DNA of 64,000 nucleotides from Mucilaginibacter yixingensis. GTDB lineage: Bacteria > Bacteroidota > Bacteroidia > Sphingobacteriales > Sphingobacteriaceae. The position numbers were made by a program, and so were the translations under genes. The notes below the pieces were generated by a model. The model had not been told where the DNA came from, did no database searches, and worked only from the letters and a program-made list of their open reading frames with translations. The stretch spans positions 5,270,001 through 5,334,000 of the forward strand of contig NZ_CP160205.1 of the NCBI RefSeq assembly GCF_041080815.1, given 5' to 3'. Below, piece after piece: positions 56,983 to 64,000 of the stretch; position 1 is the first letter of the stretch; each line of letters opens with the position of its first letter.

Positions 56983-58014
56983 ATGACATTTTTAGGCATA
57001 GATTATCAAACATGGTGGTTCCTGCTGATAGGCGCCGTATTTACCGGCTACATTATTCTTGATGGTTTTGATTTGGGTGCCGGGGCGCTGCACTTGTTCT
57101 TTGTGAAAGAGCAAAGCCGCAGGATTGTGCTCAACGCTATCGGGCCGGTGTGGGATGGTAACGAGGTGTGGATTGTTATTGGCGGTGGCGCGCTGTTTGC
57201 CGGCTTCCCGGTGGTGTATGCCACTATGCTGTCTGCCTTTTACGTTCCCTTTATGTTGTTTTTGCTGGGGATTATATTTAGGGCCATCTCCATTGAGTTT
57301 CGCAGTAAAGAGCCCATGTTCTGGTGGCGACGCATGTGGGATATCTGCTATACCTGCTCCAGCGCGTTGATTGCGTTTTTGTTAGGTTTGATTTTGGGCA
57401 ACGTAATTGAAGGCATCAATGTTGGTCCCGATCATGTGTTTCACGGTAGTTTCCTGGACTTTTTTAACATGTATGCCATCCTGATGGGCATTACCACGCT
57501 GGCCCTGCTGATGATGCACGGCGCCATTTATTTGGTAATGAAAACCGAAGACCGACTTTACGCCAAACTCACCATCCTGGTGCGCGATACTACCATCTTC
57601 TTTGTCATCATGATTTTGCTTACCTCATTCTACACGCTGCTTTACGAGCCGCATATGGCCAAGGTAATCCGTAGTTTCCCAGAGTTGTTTGTTATCCCTG
57701 TAATGATGGTGCTGGCCATTGCCAACATTACCCGCCAAATAACCAAACGCAAGTATATCTATGCCTTCGTATCATCGGCAGTAACTATTAGCCTGCTGAT
57801 GATCCTGGTTGCGATTGAGCTTTATCCAAACATGCTGTTAAGCAGCCAATCGCCGGCTAACCATTTAACTATCTACAACTCTTCATCGTCAGAAAAAACG
57901 TTGGGCATTATGCTCACGTTTGCCGCCATTGGCGTGCCGCTGGTGGTTGGCTACACTACCTTTGTGTTTATGACTTTTAAAGGCAAGGTGAAGCTGGATG
58001 AGATGAGTTATTAG
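56983..58014 (+). CDS. cydB: cytochrome bd ubiquinol oxidase subunit II
   Basis: A 343-residue membrane protein with eight or so helices. It begins MTFLGIDYQTWWFLLIGAVF. The CydB hallmarks are present: YIILDGFDLGAGAL near the N-terminus, then VWDGNEVWIVIGGGALFAGFP. It completes the bd oxidase with CydA. The start at 56983 gives the normal N-terminus; the longer open frame from 56914 is translated from repeats. The stop is followed by an AGGATT-type repeat (58018 onward). No cydX-like small gene is visible after it. Confidence 0.93.
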   Translation: MTFLGIDYQTWWFLLIGAVFTGYIILDGFDLGAGALHLFFVKEQSRRIVLNAIGPVWDGNEVWIVIGGGALFAGFPVVYATMLSAFYVPFMLFLLGIIFRAISIEFRSKEPMFWWRRMWDICYTCSSALIAFLLGLILGNVIEGINVGPDHVFHGSFLDFFNMYAILMGITTLALLMMHGAIYLVMKTEDRLYAKLTILVRDTTIFFVIMILLTSFYTLLYEPHMAKVIRSFPELFVIPVMMVLAIANITRQITKRKYIYAFVSSAVTISLLMILVAIELYPNMLLSSQSPANHLTIYNSSSSEKTLGIMLTFAAIGVPLVVGYTTFVFMTFKGKVKLDEMSY

Positions 58015-58017
58015 AAA

Positions 58018-58126
58018 ACCAGGATTAAACGGATTTATAGGATTGACAGGATCCAATGCGCGTAGGATGACGCCTGCGTTTTAAACAAAAATCCTGTTAA
58101 TCTTACAAATTCGGTAAATCCCGGTT
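58018..58126. repeat. AGGATTNNACAGGAT inverted repeat after cydB
   Basis: CCAGGATTAAACGGATTTAT and AGGATTGACAGGATCC (58019-58053) face AATCCTGTTAATCTTACAAA and TTCGGTAAATCCCGGTT (58089-58126). The left half starts 4 bp after the cydB stop. It is the same module as in the mosaic elements at 11485, 11731 and 13911. Confidence 0.78.
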
Positions 58127-58159
58127 CTTGATCCACGTTAAAATCAGCATATTTGAAAT

Positions 58160-58756
58160 ATGTTATTAGCCAGGTTTCAGCATGAATTGATAGAGGCGGG
58201 TTGCGATGAAGCGGGGCGCGGATGCCTGGCTGGTCCTGTTTTTGCAGCGGCCGTTATTTTGCCGGCAGATTTTGATCACCATTTATTGAACGACTCCAAG
58301 CAGCTAAAGGAGGATGACCGTTATGAGCTGCGCGCAGTTGTAGAGGAGCAGGCCGTAGCCTGGGCCGTGGCCTCGGTTGATAATGTGGAGATAGATCAGA
58401 TCAATATTCTCAATGCTTCGTTTCTGGCTATGCACCGTGCGTTAGACATGCTGCACACACGCCCTGAGTTTCTGATTATTGACGGCAACCGGTTCAATAA
58501 ATATCAAGCCGTTCCGCACCAATGTATTATAGAGGGCGACGGTAAATATTTCAGCATCGCGGCGGCATCAATATTGGCCAAAACCTACCGCGATGACTTT
58601 ATGAAGCAGATTGCAGCCGAGCATCCTGAGTACGACTGGCACAGCAACAAGGGCTACCCTACCATTAAACACCGTAAAATGGTGATGGAGTTGGGTTATA
58701 CACCGTATCACCGTCGTTCATTTCGCGTTTCTGATCCTCAGCTGACTATTTTTTAG
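58160..58756 (+). CDS. rnhB: ribonuclease HII
   Basis: A 198-residue RNase HII. The catalytic acids are in IEAGCDEAGRGCLAGPVFAAAV (the Asp-Glu pair) and LIIDGNRF. LNDSKQLKEDDR, SIAAASILAKTYRDDFM and HSNKGYPTIKHR are further signatures. It cuts the RNA strand of RNA-DNA hybrids and single ribonucleotides in DNA. The length is normal. It lies between the bd oxidase repeats and a glycosyltransferase gene. Confidence 0.95.
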   Translation: MLLARFQHELIEAGCDEAGRGCLAGPVFAAAVILPADFDHHLLNDSKQLKEDDRYELRAVVEEQAVAWAVASVDNVEIDQINILNASFLAMHRALDMLHTRPEFLIIDGNRFNKYQAVPHQCIIEGDGKYFSIAAASILAKTYRDDFMKQIAAEHPEYDWHSNKGYPTIKHRKMVMELGYTPYHRRSFRVSDPQLTIF

Positions 58757-58828
58757 TCGCTACATTTTGATTGCGCACCCCTGTTGGTTATTTTTGTTTG
58801 GTAACCATAACCAGTTTAATCTGTCGTT

Positions 58829-60034
58829 TTGAAAGTATTGATTCTAACACATCGTATTCCGTTTCCACAAAACGGCGGCTACCCCATTGTGGTGGGCAAT
58901 ACCATCCGCGGGCTGGTGGATGCCGGGCACGATGTATCGTTGGTTTCATTAAACACAGAAAAGCGCTACGAAGACTCGCCGCCACCTGATGACGAACTGC
59001 TGCAAAGAATTCAATACCGCTCTTATGATATTGATACCAGCGTATCGCTGATGGACGCGTTGCTCAACCTGTTTAGTCATGATTCGGCCAATATCAATCG
59101 TTATTATGATCCGGCTTTTGAGCGTCTGCTCATCCGCGAGGTGCGCAATAACCCCTATGATATTATTCAGTTTGAAGGATTATTTGTAGCGCCTTATCTG
59201 GAAGAAGTGCGCAAGCATACCAAAGCCAAACTGGTTTACCGGGCGCATAACATTGAGCACCAGGTTTGGCAGCGTCTGGCTCATCAAAAGAGCGATCCGC
59301 TGAAGAAGTTATTTTTAAAGCTGATTGCCGGTCGTGTAAAGCGCTACGAGTTGCAGCACATGAATAGCTTTGATGCTATGTCGGTATTTACCGAGCAGGA
59401 CCGGCTAACCATGATTCAATATGGTGCAACGGGTAAAATTGAAGTGATACCGGTGAGTATCAATATGTCAAAATATCGCCCCAATTTGCATCAAACTGAA
59501 TTTCCCAGCTTGTTTTTTCTCGGCTCTTTGAACTGGATGCCTAACCGTGAAGGTATTGAGTGGTTTTTGCAAAGCTTTCACCAGGATTTTGTGGATGGTA
59601 ACCTGCGCTGCCGTTTCTATGTTGCCGGTAACGATATCCCCGAACAGTTTGACGAATACGAGGCCCTGGGCAAAATATTTATACAAGGCGAGGTAGATGA
59701 CGCACTGGAGTTTGTAAACAGCAAGTCAATCATGATTGTGCCGTTGCTTTCTGGTGGTGGTATGCGTGTGAAAATTGTGGAAGGGATGGCTATGCAAAAA
59801 TGCATTATCTCAACCACCCTCGGCGCCGAGGGCATTGCCTACACCAAGGGGCAGGATATTCTGATTGCCGATACCCGTGAGGAGTTTCTGCGTGCCATTA
59901 ACCGCTGCGTTAGCGACGAGGAATACTGCACGCGCATTGGCCGTAATGCTCGTAAACTGGTAGAACAACAATATGATATTACTGCCATTAACAAGCACCT
60001 GGTTAAGTTTTATAACGACGTGCTGTCAGTGTAG
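58829..60034 (+). CDS. family 4 glycosyltransferase (TTG start)
   Basis: A 401-residue GT-B enzyme. The first residues (M)KVLILTHRIPFPQNGGYPIV are typical, but the only start in frame after the last stop (58817) is TTG at 58829; no ATG or GTG precedes the domain. The acceptor side has YRAHNIEHQVWQRLA, and the donor domain FFLGSLNWMPNREGIEWF, VPLLSGGGMRVKIVEGMAM and a C-terminal RNARKLVEQQYD. It is similar to sugar transferases of exopolysaccharide synthesis. It is alone here, 72 bp after rnhB, far from the 31-37 kb polysaccharide region. Confidence 0.88.
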   Translation: MKVLILTHRIPFPQNGGYPIVVGNTIRGLVDAGHDVSLVSLNTEKRYEDSPPPDDELLQRIQYRSYDIDTSVSLMDALLNLFSHDSANINRYYDPAFERLLIREVRNNPYDIIQFEGLFVAPYLEEVRKHTKAKLVYRAHNIEHQVWQRLAHQKSDPLKKLFLKLIAGRVKRYELQHMNSFDAMSVFTEQDRLTMIQYGATGKIEVIPVSINMSKYRPNLHQTEFPSLFFLGSLNWMPNREGIEWFLQSFHQDFVDGNLRCRFYVAGNDIPEQFDEYEALGKIFIQGEVDDALEFVNSKSIMIVPLLSGGGMRVKIVEGMAMQKCIISTTLGAEGIAYTKGQDILIADTREEFLRAINRCVSDEEYCTRIGRNARKLVEQQYDITAINKHLVKFYNDVLSV

Positions 60035-60040
60035 AACATA

Positions 60041-60079
60041 TACCCGTCATTGCTGAGAGGAACGAAACAATGACGGGTA
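60041..60079. repeat. short GTCATTG-type palindrome between the GT4 and rmuC genes
   Basis: TACCCGTCATTG (60041-60052) and CAATGACGGGTA (60068-60079) are perfect inverse complements, with AGAGGAACGAAA between. It is a deleted version of the GTCATTGCGAGGAACGAAGC element, and could also stop transcription from both convergent genes. Confidence 0.7.
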
Positions 60080-60105
60080 AGATTAAAGCAGTCATCACCC
60101 AATCA

Positions 60106-61476
60106 TCACTCTTCACTTATCAACCGTTCATCCAGCTGCTTTGTTGCCTTTGCGCCCAGCTTCTTCAACGTCTCTACCCGGCCAACCAAATTACCGCTGC
60201 CGGTAGATAGCTTGCCAAAAGCATCATTGTAAGCTTTTTTAGACCGGTCAATATGATCGCCAATGCCCTGCAGGTCGTCCATAAAACCTACAAATTTATC
60301 ATACAACGCACCTGCCTTGGTGGCAATATCAATGGCGTTGCGGGTTTGCTGCTCCTGTTTCCAGATGCTGGCAACGGTTTTTAGCGTAGCCAACAGAGTT
60401 GAAGGGGTTACCAGTACCACCTTTTTGTTCCAGGCAAACTCAAACAGATCAATATCGTGCTGAATAGCTATAGCAAACGACGATTCAATAGGCACAAACA
60501 GCAATACAAAATCTGGCGAGCGCAGGCCGTATAAGCTTTGATAGTTTTTTCCTCCCAGGTTATTGATGTGGTTTTTAATAGAGATAATGTGCTGGCGCAG
60601 ATGCAGATCGCGCTCCTCATCGGTATTGCTGTTTACCAATCGCTCATAAGCCAGCAACGACACTTTCGAGTCGATGATGATATGCTTATTATCCGGCAGG
60701 TTCACAATTACATCGGGTTGGAAACGGTTGCCATCCTCATCCTCCAATCCCATACCTTTGCCTTGTTTGGTGTAGCTCTCGCCCTCTAACAGGCCCGATG
60801 CCTCCAGTATCCGGTCTAAGATTACCTCGCCCCAGTTGCCTTGCTTTTTGGTGTCGGCTTTGAGGGCGCGGGTAAGGTTGTTAGCTTCCTCGCTAATCTG
60901 CTTGTTTAGTTCCATCAGTCGGGAGATCTCTCCTTTCAACACATTCCGCTCGTCTGATTCGGCCTTATAAACCTTCTCTACCTTTTCCTCAAACAGCTTG
61001 ATATTCTCTTTCAGCGGATTGAGCAGCTGATCTAAGCTGGCGCGGTTGGTATCGGCAAATTTCTGCGATTTTTCTTCCAGCAGTTTACCAGCCACGTTTT
61101 CAAATTCTAATCGTAACTTTTGTTGTAGCTCTTGCAGGTAAAGTTCCTGCTCGGCCAGTCGCTCACGCTGTGCTCTTAGCGATTGTTCAGCCGCTGTGGT
61201 ACGCATGCGCTCGGCCCCCAATTCATCGTTGTAAGCTTTAAGTTGACTTTCAAAACGCAAGCGTTCATCCTGTAGCAAACGGGCAGTATTGTCGCGCTCA
61301 TTAAGCAACCACTCGCTGCGCTCGGTAGCGCGGGCCAGATCAATATTTAATTGATTGTTTTCTGCCAATAAACGCTGTTGTTCGGCGCTGTCAGTACCGC
61401 CGGCCGGACGTTTTAATATGATGATGATTGCGGCCAGCAACATTATAGCCCCGGCAGCTAAAACGAATAGTTCCAT
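60106..61476 (-). CDS. rmuC: DNA recombination protein RmuC
   Basis: A 456-residue protein with an N-terminal membrane helix (about 3-23) and a long coiled coil (about 30-200) rich in Glu, Arg and Gln. The RmuC nuclease-like domain (about 205-400) includes GNWGEVILDRILEASGLLEG, FQPDVIVNLPDNKHIIIDSK and FVPIESSFAIAIQHDIDLFE. The Asp and Lys residues of the PD-(D/E)XK-like site are in DVIVNLP...IIIDSK. RmuC limits inversion at short inverted repeats in E. coli, which is notable in a window full of such repeats. It is the next minus-strand gene after serS. Confidence 0.92.
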   Translation of the reverse strand: MELFVLAAGAIMLLAAIIIILKRPAGGTDSAEQQRLLAENNQLNIDLARATERSEWLLNERDNTARLLQDERLRFESQLKAYNDELGAERMRTTAAEQSLRAQRERLAEQELYLQELQQKLRLEFENVAGKLLEEKSQKFADTNRASLDQLLNPLKENIKLFEEKVEKVYKAESDERNVLKGEISRLMELNKQISEEANNLTRALKADTKKQGNWGEVILDRILEASGLLEGESYTKQGKGMGLEDEDGNRFQPDVIVNLPDNKHIIIDSKVSLLAYERLVNSNTDEERDLHLRQHIISIKNHINNLGGKNYQSLYGLRSPDFVLLFVPIESSFAIAIQHDIDLFEFAWNKKVVLVTPSTLLATLKTVASIWKQEQQTRNAIDIATKAGALYDKFVGFMDDLQGIGDHIDRSKKAYNDAFGKLSTGSGNLVGRVETLKKLGAKATKQLDERLISEE

Positions 61477-61520
61477 TTTGATAAAAATTTTAGCAAAACG
61501 AAGATGGGGAATTGATTGGT

Positions 61521-61565
61521 AAAAAACAAGGCGCCTTGACCAGAGATCAAGGCGCCTTGTTTTTT
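61521..61565. terminator. long perfect terminator hairpin after serS
   Basis: AAAAAACAAGGCGCCTTGA (61521-61539) pairs perfectly with TCAAGGCGCCTTGTTTTTT (61547-61565) around CCAGAGA. On the minus strand it follows the serS stop by 34 bp and its T-run ends before the rmuC start. Confidence 0.88.
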
Positions 61566-61598
61566 AGTTATTATGAGAGGTTTAATTCATCAATTGAA

Positions 61599-62879
61599 TT
61601 AGTTGGATTCGCCAATCCACTCAAATCTGGTGTAAGGTACCAGCGCTTCAGGAATTTTGATGCCATTCTCGGTCTGGTTGTTCTCTAACAATGTAGCCAC
61701 AATACGCGGCAGGGCCAGTGCGCTGCCGTTTAAGGTGTGAGCTAGCTGAGTTTTACCCTCTGCATTTTTGAAGCGCAATTTGAGGCGATTGCTCTGGAAG
61801 GTTTCAAAGTTTGATACGGATGATACCTCCAGCCAGCGTTGTTGTGCTGCGCTCCAGGTTTCCATATCATAAGTCAGGGCAGATGCAAAGCCCATATCGC
61901 CGCCGCACAAACGCAGCACACGGTATGGCAGGCCCAACTTTTGCAACAGGCCTTGCACATGGGCACTCATATCTTCCAGTACATTGTATGATGTTTCAGG
62001 GTTTACCACCTGTACAATCTCTACTTTATCAAACTGGTGCAAACGATTCAGTCCGCGCACGTGGGCACCATATGAACCAGCCTCGCGACGGAAACATGGG
62101 GTATAACCGCAGTTACGCACCGGCAGTTCGTCGGCCTTCAATATCACATCGCGGTACAGGTTGGTGATAGGCACCTCCGCAGTTGGGATCAGGTATAAAC
62201 CATCCTGATTTACAAAATACATCTGTCCCTCTTTATCCGGCAGCTGACCGGTACCGAAGCCCGACGCCTCGTTTACCACCAGCGGTGGGATCACCTCGTT
62301 ATAACCAGCTTTTTCGGCTTCATCTAAAAAGAAAGCAATTAAGGCACGTTGCAGTTTAGCACCCTTGCCTTTATAAACAGGGAACCCGGCGCCGGTAATT
62401 TTTACGCCCAGTTCAAAATCAATTAAATCATATTTGGCAGCCAGCTCCCAATGCGGCAGCGCGCTGGCAGGCAGTTCTGGCTTGGCGCCATTTTCTAAAA
62501 CTATCTCGTTTTCCTCAGGTGTTAGCCCTTTTGGTACAGATGAGTGCGGCAGGTTGGGCAGCAATACAATTTTTTGCTGCAGATTTTCTTCAATAGCAGT
62601 AAGCTCGGTAGTGTTTACCTTGATGATTTCGCGCAGCTCGGTAGTGTAAGCTTTCAGCTTTTCGGCCTCGTCTTTCTGGCCGCTTTTCATTAGCTCGCCA
62701 ATCTTTTTGGCTTCGGCATTGGCTTTGGCCTGCAGTTCTTCGCTGGAAGTTTGCAGGCGGCGGCGTTCTTTGTCAAGACTGATGATCTCATCGACCAACT
62801 CGGGCTGTTTGAAATTTTTTACAGCCAAACGTTCCAAAACCTGTTCGCGGTTATCGCGGATATAATTAACTTGCAGCAT
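61599..62879 (-). CDS. serS: seryl-tRNA synthetase
   Basis: A 426-residue class II synthetase. The N-terminal coiled-coil arm (about 25-105, ERRRLQTSSEELQAKANAEA...) binds the long variable arm of tRNA-Ser. Motif 1 is around YNEVIPPLVVNEASGFGTGQ, motif 2 CFRREAGSYGAHVRGLNRLH and motif 3 LNGSALALPRIVATLLENNQ. The start at 62879 (MLQVNYIRDNREQVLERLAV) is the normal SerRS N-terminus; the longer frame to 62954 adds untypical residues. A -7 box TATCTTTG lies 21 nt upstream of the start. Confidence 0.96.
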   Translation of the reverse strand: MLQVNYIRDNREQVLERLAVKNFKQPELVDEIISLDKERRRLQTSSEELQAKANAEAKKIGELMKSGQKDEAEKLKAYTTELREIIKVNTTELTAIEENLQQKIVLLPNLPHSSVPKGLTPEENEIVLENGAKPELPASALPHWELAAKYDLIDFELGVKITGAGFPVYKGKGAKLQRALIAFFLDEAEKAGYNEVIPPLVVNEASGFGTGQLPDKEGQMYFVNQDGLYLIPTAEVPITNLYRDVILKADELPVRNCGYTPCFRREAGSYGAHVRGLNRLHQFDKVEIVQVVNPETSYNVLEDMSAHVQGLLQKLGLPYRVLRLCGGDMGFASALTYDMETWSAAQQRWLEVSSVSNFETFQSNRLKLRFKNAEGKTQLAHTLNGSALALPRIVATLLENNQTENGIKIPEALVPYTRFEWIGESN

Positions 62880-62900
62880 TATTTTATTTTTAAAACGAAG

Positions 62901-62908
62901 CAAAGATA
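62901..62908 (-). promoter_or_regulatory. -7 box TATCTTTG of serS
   Basis: On the minus strand an exact TAnnTTTG box lies 21 nt before the serS ATG, giving a short leader instead of a leaderless start. Confidence 0.6.
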
Positions 62909-62915
62909 TAAAGTT

Positions 62916-63055
62916 CGTGGTTAATGGTTCATAGTTGATGGTGTTTTGTAGCACCGTTTTATTGTGGATGTCATGAACTGATCAGCGTCGCCCAATAGTC
63001 TATATAGCCATTTACTCAGTTGCTGCGATTGACTATGAACCATGAACTATCATCT
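62916..63055. repeat. GGTTCATAGT-type repeats between serS and rsmI
   Basis: TTAATGGTTCATAGTTGATG (62921-62940) and GACTATGAACCATGAACTAT with CATCTATGAACC (63031-63062) are related inverted copies of the same phrase. They lie between divergent genes and end within the rsmI start region. Confidence 0.5.
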
Positions 63056-63790
63056 ATGAACCAACCCGGCAAACTCTACTTAGTACCCACCCCCATTGGC
63101 AACCTGGAAGACATGACCTTTCGGGCTGTGCGGATATTGAAAGAAGCCGACCTGATACTGGCCGAGGATACCCGCACCTCTGCCCCCATGCTTAAACACT
63201 TTGGCGTTACCGCCCGTGTTTTTGCACACCATCAGCATAATGAGCACCAGAGCAGTAACGAGATTATCCGTTTTTTAAACGAAGGTAAACAGATTGCGCT
63301 GATCTCTGACGCTGGCACACCCGCCATCTCCGATCCTGGTTTTTACCTGGTGCGCGAGGCCTTGAAGCATGACATTGCAGTGGAATGCCTGCCCGGCCCG
63401 ACTGCTTTTGTCCCTGCGCTGGTTAACTCCGGTTTCCCTACAGATAAGTTTTGTTTTGAAGGATTTTTGCCGCTGAAAAAAGGCAGGCAAACCCGTTATA
63501 AGCAACTGGCTGAAGAAGACCGCACTATTATATTATATGAGTCGCCACACCGCCTGCTGAAAACGCTGGAAGAAATGGCTACTTATTTTGGCGCCGACAG
63601 GTTGATCTCCGTATCGCGCGAGCTAACTAAAATGTTCGAAGAAACGGTGCGCGGCACGGTTGCCGAGGTGAAAACTCATTTTGAAACGCATCCCGTAAAA
63701 GGGGAGTTTGTGATTTGCGTGATGGGGAATACCTCTCCTAAATCCTCTCCGAAGGAGAGGACTTCCAAGTATAGGGATGATGAGGATTGA
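63056..63790 (+). CDS. rsmI: 16S rRNA (cytidine(1402)-2'-O)-methyltransferase
   Basis: A 244-residue tetrapyrrole-methylase-fold enzyme. LYLVPTPIGNLEDMTFRAVR is the N-terminal signature, ILAEDTRTS and ALISDAGTPAISDPGF bind SAM, and FEGFLPLKKGRQTR is typical of RsmI. It 2'-O-methylates C1402 of 16S rRNA in the decoding centre. I chose the ATG at 63056 (MNQPGKLYLVPTP); an earlier one lies in repeat sequence. The last 20 or so residues (NTSPKSSPKERTSKYRDDED) include codons from a boundary repeat (63731-63764), so the C-terminus has been extended by it. Confidence 0.94.
   Translation: MNQPGKLYLVPTPIGNLEDMTFRAVRILKEADLILAEDTRTSAPMLKHFGVTARVFAHHQHNEHQSSNEIIRFLNEGKQIALISDAGTPAISDPGFYLVREALKHDIAVECLPGPTAFVPALVNSGFPTDKFCFEGFLPLKKGRQTRYKQLAEEDRTIILYESPHRLLKTLEEMATYFGADRLISVSRELTKMFEETVRGTVAEVKTHFETHPVKGEFVICVMGNTSPKSSPKERTSKYRDDED
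63731..63764 (+). repeat. C/G-rich boundary repeat at the 3' end of rsmI
   Basis: ACCTCTCCTAAATCCTCTCC, then GAAGGAGAGGACTT. The palindrome CCTCTCC-GAA-GGAGAGG is translated in frame as part of the RsmI tail. The orientation is the same as at the other gene ends. Confidence 0.82.
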
Positions 63791-63853
63791 TATTGTATTG
63801 ATGCACCCGGATTCTGCTCTTACTTTATTAAAGTAATGGACTTTGGATTCCGA

Positions 63854-64000
63854 CGGCGGCCGGAGGCCGCGAGATAGTAGTCACTCGCGGAGACGCGAGC
63901 GATTGCGGATTTATATATATTAAAGACAAAATGCGGCAAAGCCGCATTTTGTCTTTAATCCCATTTGCAGTCGCTCGCCTCCTGGCGAGTGACTACTATC
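63854..64000. repeat. inverted pair of CACTCGCGGAGACGCGAGCG elements around a long hairpin
   Basis: GCGGCCGGAGGCCGCGAGAT, AGTAGTCACTCGCGG and AGACGCGAGCGATTGCGG (63857-63909) face CAGTCGCTCGCCTCCTGGCG and AGTGACTACTATC (63968-64000), which are near inverse complements and run off the window. Between them a perfect 18-bp stem, TTAAAGACAAAATGCGGC with GCCGCATTTTGTCTTTAA (63920-63958), has an AAA loop and could terminate transcription. The left element matches 56836-56892. Confidence 0.8.

Overview
The window looks like chromosomal DNA from a Bacteroidota bacterium of the family Sphingobacteriaceae; Mucilaginibacter or Pedobacter are my best guesses from protein resemblance, not from a search. 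Supporting signs are a GldH lipoprotein, an outer-membrane barrel with a carboxypeptidase-regulatory N-terminus, a DUF1501/DUF1800 pair, paired DUF3857/transglutaminase proteins, a CrtW-type carotenoid ketolase and many -7 promoter boxes of the Bacteroidota form TAnnTTTG. I saw no rRNA, tRNA, CRISPR array, transposase or phage gene. The content is mostly housekeeping and cell-surface genes, separated by an unusually dense set of short dispersed palindromic repeats.

Layout. 1-3.6 kb: a partial minus-strand gene, a SurA-like chaperone, a MoxR ATPase and a degenerate thiamin-pyrophosphokinase-like protein. 3.9-6.2 kb: an ECF sigma/anti-sigma pair, divergent from dgkA and recO. 6.2-11.5 kb: a repeat-rich gap, a YfiT-like protein, a secreted FAD oxidoreductase, crtW and an RlmI-like methyltransferase. 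11.5-15 kb: a VWA membrane protein and a small secreted OB-fold-like protein bracketed by mosaic inverted repeats, then ruvX. 15.1-18.3 kb: holB-ricT-gldH. 18.8-26.7 kb: an M14 peptidase, ispH, pdeM, a lactonase, ilvE and tryptophan dioxygenase. 26.8-30.4 kb: a fluoride riboswitch controlling a CLC-F type antiporter and uspA, then an old-yellow-enzyme and an OsmC protein. 30.6-36.9 kb: a surface-polysaccharide region (SGNH, MBOAT, GT2, GT4, acetyltransferase, methyltransferase). 37.3-41.4 kb: an outer-membrane barrel and a Gly/His-rich DUF6515 protein. 41.7-44 kb: proBA. 44.2-52.3 kb: DUF3810, DUF1501/DUF1800 and two tandem transglutaminase-like proteins. 52.3-64 kb: aat, ruvC, a SIMPL protein, cydAB, rnhB, a GT4, rmuC, serS and rsmI.

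The most notable signals are: (1) a crcB-type fluoride riboswitch before a CLC protein that carries the GNNLI filter, followed by uspA; (2) a G13 homopolymer inside the coding sequence of a polysaccharide-region methyltransferase, which could phase-vary; (3) a C/G-rich palindromic repeat that sits on gene ends, with one orientation at 3' ends and the opposite one before starts, and that supplies C-terminal codons to three proteins and N-terminal codons to one; (4) a repeat-bracketed gene islet at 13.9-14.6 kb; (5) about eight genes whose TAnnTTTG/A box ends 4-7 nt before the start codon, which predicts leaderless mRNAs; and (6) a cydA-cydB junction filled by three repeat types.

Coordinates were read by eye from the sequence. 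Family names rest on recognised motifs, and no database search was run.
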